Assembly (NCBI GenBank): GCA_021234155.1
Contig: JAJEKV010000074.1
Coordinates: 1,917,700 to 1,981,699, forward strand
Origin: Isoetes taiwanensis
Lineage: Eukaryota; Streptophyta; Lycopodiopsida; Isoetales; Isoetaceae
Direction of reading: 5' to 3'
Length of the DNA: 64,000 nucleotides
The notes under the pieces are model-generated. The model was not told the DNA's origin and made no database searches. It saw nothing but the letters and a program-made list of their open reading frames with translations. This document shows, piece after piece, positions 59,595 through 64,000 of the stretch (position 1 is its first letter; every line of letters starts with the position of its first letter). The position numbers were made by a program, and so were the translations under genes.

Positions 59595-60030
59595 ACTTTG
59601 TATATCTCCCAAGTTAAGGGAGTAGAAAATCTCAGAAAGAAACTCTTGTGCTAAAAGTCATAATAAAGTCAGCAGATTATTAGGGTCGGATTTCTCAGAA
59701 ATCGTTTTCTGACATAAAATCTCTTCAAAACTTGACTGTTTTTCTCCTTGAGAAGATAGAGCATATCATGTCAAGCTCCTAAACATATAATTAATAAAAA
59801 AACGTAGGGCCCTTGTGCTAAGAGTTATGGCAGTTTCGTATATGGCTGTTATTTCATGGCAAAGAATACTTATTCTTCATTTTGACATGTTAGACTTTAA
59901 AAATTTTCTAGAGATGTAACCTTAAGTCAAAAATGTAATTTAAAAGGAGCTTCTTTGGTTTCTATTCTTGAGAAGTTTGGTTGTTTATATCTCTTGCTAT
60001 TGTCATTTAGATAACAAACTATGTAGCTCT
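59595..60030 (+). repeat. Direct duplication, second copy
   Basis: Offset from the first copy is about 690 bp; same orientation, moderate divergence. Confidence 0.8.
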
Positions 60031-62049
60031 CCTGGCTCACTTTTTGGTGCCATCAAGAATTTTGATTATACTATTATATTTCGAACCTAATTTTGGGATT
60101 TTAAGAAAAATTCAAGTTTTACCCATTTCTTCTTCTGTTAACGCTTACTGGGGGCAAAAGGATACAATTGGTGATCGCGATAAACCGAGAGACCCAATGT
60201 ACCTTGGCCCTTGCATCGCTAACGGATTAATGCTAACGCTTGCATGATCGGGTCACAGTACCAAGTTCTCTCCCTCCACCACTGCTTATACCAAGGTCGG
60301 CGCAATTACGGAAGGTTATGAATTAATGTAAAAATGTAACTGCATGCTATTTTACAAGTTATTGTTTAAACTATACACTTTCAAGATAAGCTACTTTGCA
60401 ATTTGCTCTCTACTTTGTAACGTGATGTTTTTGAATTTGTCTCAACTACTTTTCAAGGATGCATAGTTTTGGGGCTTGAGAAATCAGCCTCCCCACTCAA
60501 ATATCCCTAAATGTTATGTTGAGATATGCTTAAGAATCGCTTTGTAACAAGCCATTAAGGACACATAGTTTTGGGTTTCACTCTACCAGGTGTAGCCCGA
60601 ATGTGAAAGTAATGTACGTACCTTCTACAAGTATTGAGCTTATTTTAGTATTCTTGTTGGACTCATTTGGTTTAGGGTCTGGTAGTGCTGTGACGTAATT
60701 TCTAGCTTCTGCTAAGGACCAAGTTAGGGAGTATGGACTTGGCTAGATTAGGACCCCTAGGGCAAAGGAAAGTATATATATAAATACTTTCTCGAATCCG
60801 GACCTGGTCCGATAAGCACAAATATAAGAAATATTATATAAGTTATAGATATATATAAATATATATAGGAACTGACAAATTCTACCATGCAAGATATGCA
60901 TCTAATATTTTTGCACCATCGACCAAGCTCTCATTTCCATTTTAGCTGCCACAAGCATAATTAAGGACGAATCTAATCTTAGGCCCCAACAAGCCCCAAA
61001 CACTAGGTAATACAAAATCACCAAATTTTCGTAGCTATTTAAGCCTGCCAAATCATAGTCTTAGGCTCGCTTTGAAGATACCGCCAAGGAATCTCGATGC
61101 CGGAGCGCATGTCCACATCCAAAAAAATAATCTTAGGGAAAAAAATGATTGTTCTTGATGATATGGTCGTACCCTGAACAACTGGCAGTTCAACCCCGCA
61201 AAGTCACCTCCGAGGCAACACTTTTACCGTGATCCGTGGATGTTTTGGGGCTCCTCGTGAAAACCCAAGGCCAAATGCCGAATTTTTCCAAATGGTTGCT
61301 CCTGATAGCTCCTTAGATGACATTACCGACCGACACCACATATGCCGCTAAGGAAGAAAATATGGCCTAAAATGTTATCGCTATCGTGGAAACCAGCTTG
61401 ACTTAGAAAAGGCGACCCATCCTAACTGTGCAACCACAAAATACAAAGCTTTATAAACACATACCTATCACGTATCGGCTTAAATTTAACCATAAAAGCA
61501 AATTTTTCGCACAAAAATGCTCGCCGATCCTCTTGACCTACACCAAAGAATCAAGATTGATCCATTAAATTTACAATAGTTCCAAGTTAACCCCACTCCA
61601 AGAGAAATGACCACCCACCTAACCCTAGAGTAAAATTCTCACAAGCAGAGATAAAATGGTGCCTGCAAACACACGACGATTGGAAATGGAGCTGGTAGAG
61701 TTTTAGAATTTTCCGTGACTGCATGTCTCCGCCAACACCCTCACCACACACTAATCCAACTTCCGTGCATCTCCCATCACCCTTTTATATATAGATCTGT
61801 GGATTCTACCTTTCTATCAGATTTGCTTGTGCATTGGGTGTGCATACCCATGCATGCCCCATACCCTCTAATGAGGTGGCACTATAATGGCTCCCTTCCT
61901 TTTTTTCATGAATCCGATGATCAATTCTATATATATATCCCCCATGTTACGTAATTACGCCCCCATGGAATCTTCTTATTTAAAATGTTAAGGTTTCAGA
62001 GTTAGGGTTCTGAACTGGGCCGGCAGACGCAGAGATAAGTGGCTGCTCC
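60031..62049. other. AT-rich unassigned stretch
   Basis: Short frames only. 60044-60247 has no known domain. Short TA-rich runs lie at 60771-60786 and 60848-60866. Confidence 0.35.
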
Positions 62050-63510
62050 CCGGCGGGCTAAGCCCCGCCCTTTAAGTGCAGGACGGGACTTTTCACCTCT
62101 TACTTTGCTTTTATTCCTTTTTGTTTCCTCTTCTGCTCCGCCTTTCCTTCTAAGTAATACCGTAGGGAGAATCTAAAAATGCAAACAAAGTTTATGTGAG
62201 AATAGCATATTTGCCCTATCGAACTCCGCTTCGCTTTCGCGGATGATTTTTCTTTATTCGCTTTGAATAGACATTCAAACTCCATTAGATTTTTCTTTTG
62301 GTTTCCGGCATTTCCACAACAGTCTCCACGATAGCGCTTAAGCTTGTCTTCTGCTTAAATGTGGAGCCTTTATTCATCTTCGCTGTTTTGTTCAAAAAAT
62401 GCCATTTGTTTCTTAGTGAGCACCCTCGGCTCTTGAGCCAATAGTTTCTTTCTTCTCGGTTTTATTTCCTCATCGGGCTATCTTTAGCTATTTCGCTGCA
62501 AAGAGATCCGGCCTTGAAATGTTTTTCTTCTTAGTCTCGCTTTGAGAACGTGTGGATGTGTCCGGAAGGGCTCCAATTTCATATTTGAGGTGAAAGTTTT
62601 TGTTCTTATGTTTTTGCTCTTTGATTTCTTATCCGATGTAACATTTGCAAGAGCAAACTTGCCACCATTTGAATTACATTGTGCCTTTCTTCTTTTTGTA
62701 TTGTTGAAGTAAAGGTCGACTTCTCGATTGCATTCACTTCCTTTTGTAAAGATTAGAAATATAAGTTTTGTGCTTACTGTTCTCAAATGATTCGGCCGGT
62801 GGCGTTTCCTTCAACCTTTCTCTCAGAAGTTTCCTTCTTCATGATTTTCATTTTATTTTGATTGCTTTTGTATTGTTCTCGAGTTTCAGATCAGCGCCGC
62901 GATATGCAAAATTGGCCTTTTTTGTAATGGCTAAGCATTGTCCTAATGGTTCATTCAAGTACAATAGAGCTCAAGATTTTACCGAATTTGCTTATACTTT
63001 CTCATGCATAATAATGCTTTAGATAATAATGTTTTTGATTATTTTCATTTTGCCCGTTTTATTATGTTTTGGAGGACGCTTTCCCCCTCAAGGACCTTCT
63101 TGCATGATGCATTTGAGGTAATGCATTGTCGGTCCGGAACCAAGTAGCCTTTATGCTCCTCGACTTGGTGTTTGATGGGCTTTTTCCCATTTTTTCCTAC
63201 TTGACCCATCTTTCTTTTTCTTTTTCTTCGTTGTGTTCCGGTGAAAGGTGCTGCGTGAGATGAGCATCTCAGTTTTCACCGCCAACATATGGTCGCCCGT
63301 ATGCTTTTTTTAATGGTCTGGGGCTGATTTTGGCATTTCTTCGGCCATCACAATGGCTTGCAAAGCAGTGAAGAAAGGAAGTGTGTCATGCGAGAAGCTG
63401 GCTGTCACGTGATGTTTCATAAGTTTTGCCCCAGAAGTGCATGTTTTAGAATTCCGGCCCACACGGTCGGGTTTGCTACTTTTTGTTGATGTTCGAGTGT
63501 TCTTCAAGTT
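62050..63510 (-). other. Lysine/serine-rich coding-like stretch, broken, unidentified
   Basis: Frames on the - strand (63507-63310, 62786-62484, 62285-62100) are rich in Lys, Ser and Arg and lie in one orientation, with further Lys-rich wording between them in other frames (for example LTKKQMAFFEQNSE near 62400). This resembles a basic, possibly DNA-binding or gag-like protein degraded by indels, but no family is recognised. A chance effect of T/C-rich composition on the + strand is the alternative. Confidence 0.3.
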
Positions 63511-64000
63511 TCTAGGATTGCGATTGTACTCTATTGTAGGATAATCTCAAAGTCCTTTATCAAGCGCCATGGCATATACCGCCTTGGCTTTATTTGGGCT
63601 CCTCTAAAAACTCCGTTTCCTGCATTCTAGGTAGGCCTACATTTGGTACTACTATTTTTCAAAGGATTTGTTAAAGCACAGCCTCTTGCAAAATATGTAT
63701 TGGGTAACACAATGTCCTAATATTGCCAAAGTTCCCAGTGTGTAGGGATTTAGACCATTGCTCCAAGTTTGGCATTTGCGTACGTAAGATACTTTTCTGC
63801 AAAAAGTTGAACTAAGGTATGATTCCAACTTGATGGACACATATTTATAAGATAGAACTTTTGTTTCTATTACAGACATAGGTTATGCTTCCTTTTTCCC
63901 CATCAAAGATACCTTTTATCCCGACAAGGCCCATAGGCCATATGAACATGGTTATTTGAGATTTTGACTTTATGGCATTATTTACGAAGCTATTATTGTG
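63511..64000. other. Unassigned right edge
   Basis: No feature recognised. Confidence 0.35.

Overview
This window looks like repeat-rich nuclear DNA of a flowering plant. The signs are a CACTA (En/Spm) transposase with plant-type DUF4218 and DUF4216 regions and spliced introns, L1-type LINE reverse transcriptase remnants, a Ty3/gypsy chromovirus with a chromodomain, a Tourist/PIF-Harbinger-type element with TTA target duplications, AT-rich intergenic DNA and a 100-N scaffold gap. The CT-rich leader and GC-rich frame of one ORF would suit a monocot, but nothing fixes the species. No bacterial operon, CRISPR array, tRNA, rRNA or organelle gene was recognised. Most long ORFs here are chance frames in biased sequence.

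Layout. 1-1354: 3' part of a CACTA transposase gene, + strand. 1696-2298: a 200-codon unknown ORF, - strand, with a CT-rich leader. 2627-3021: a possible small two-exon gene, + strand. 4237-5189: a complete 953-bp PIF/Harbinger-like non-autonomous element. About 6690-9930 and 15000-15970: two decayed LINEs, - strand. 14287-14386: assembly gap.

About 20190-34110 is a complex repeat domain. It holds a tandem array with a unit of about 2 kb on + (about 25023-33500), an inverted copy of the terminal unit (about 20190-21838), and between them a 3.2-kb stretch bounded by 180-196-bp direct repeats. One array unit is interrupted by about 1.87 kb whose core is a striking, almost pure purine (G/A) tract (about 29461-31060). 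Another interruption of about 0.8 kb follows.

About 37917-41170, - strand, is a decayed Ty3/gypsy chromovirus: reverse transcriptase, RNase H, integrase, chromodomain, polypurine tract and 3' LTR. Its LTR carries a perfect 20-bp palindrome that is a four-unit heat-shock element, 76 bp upstream of a TATA box. This is the most testable biological signal in the window.

41170-64000 is mostly non-coding and AT-rich. It has several pairs of diverged duplications (44.6-47.0 kb with 57.2-58.2 kb; 52.6-53.4 kb with 53.4-54.2 kb; 58.9-59.3 kb with 59.6-60.0 kb), TA microsatellites, and a few coding-like but unidentified stretches. No confidently functional host gene was found. The genes do not form a pathway; the window is mainly a record of nested transposon insertion, duplication and decay.
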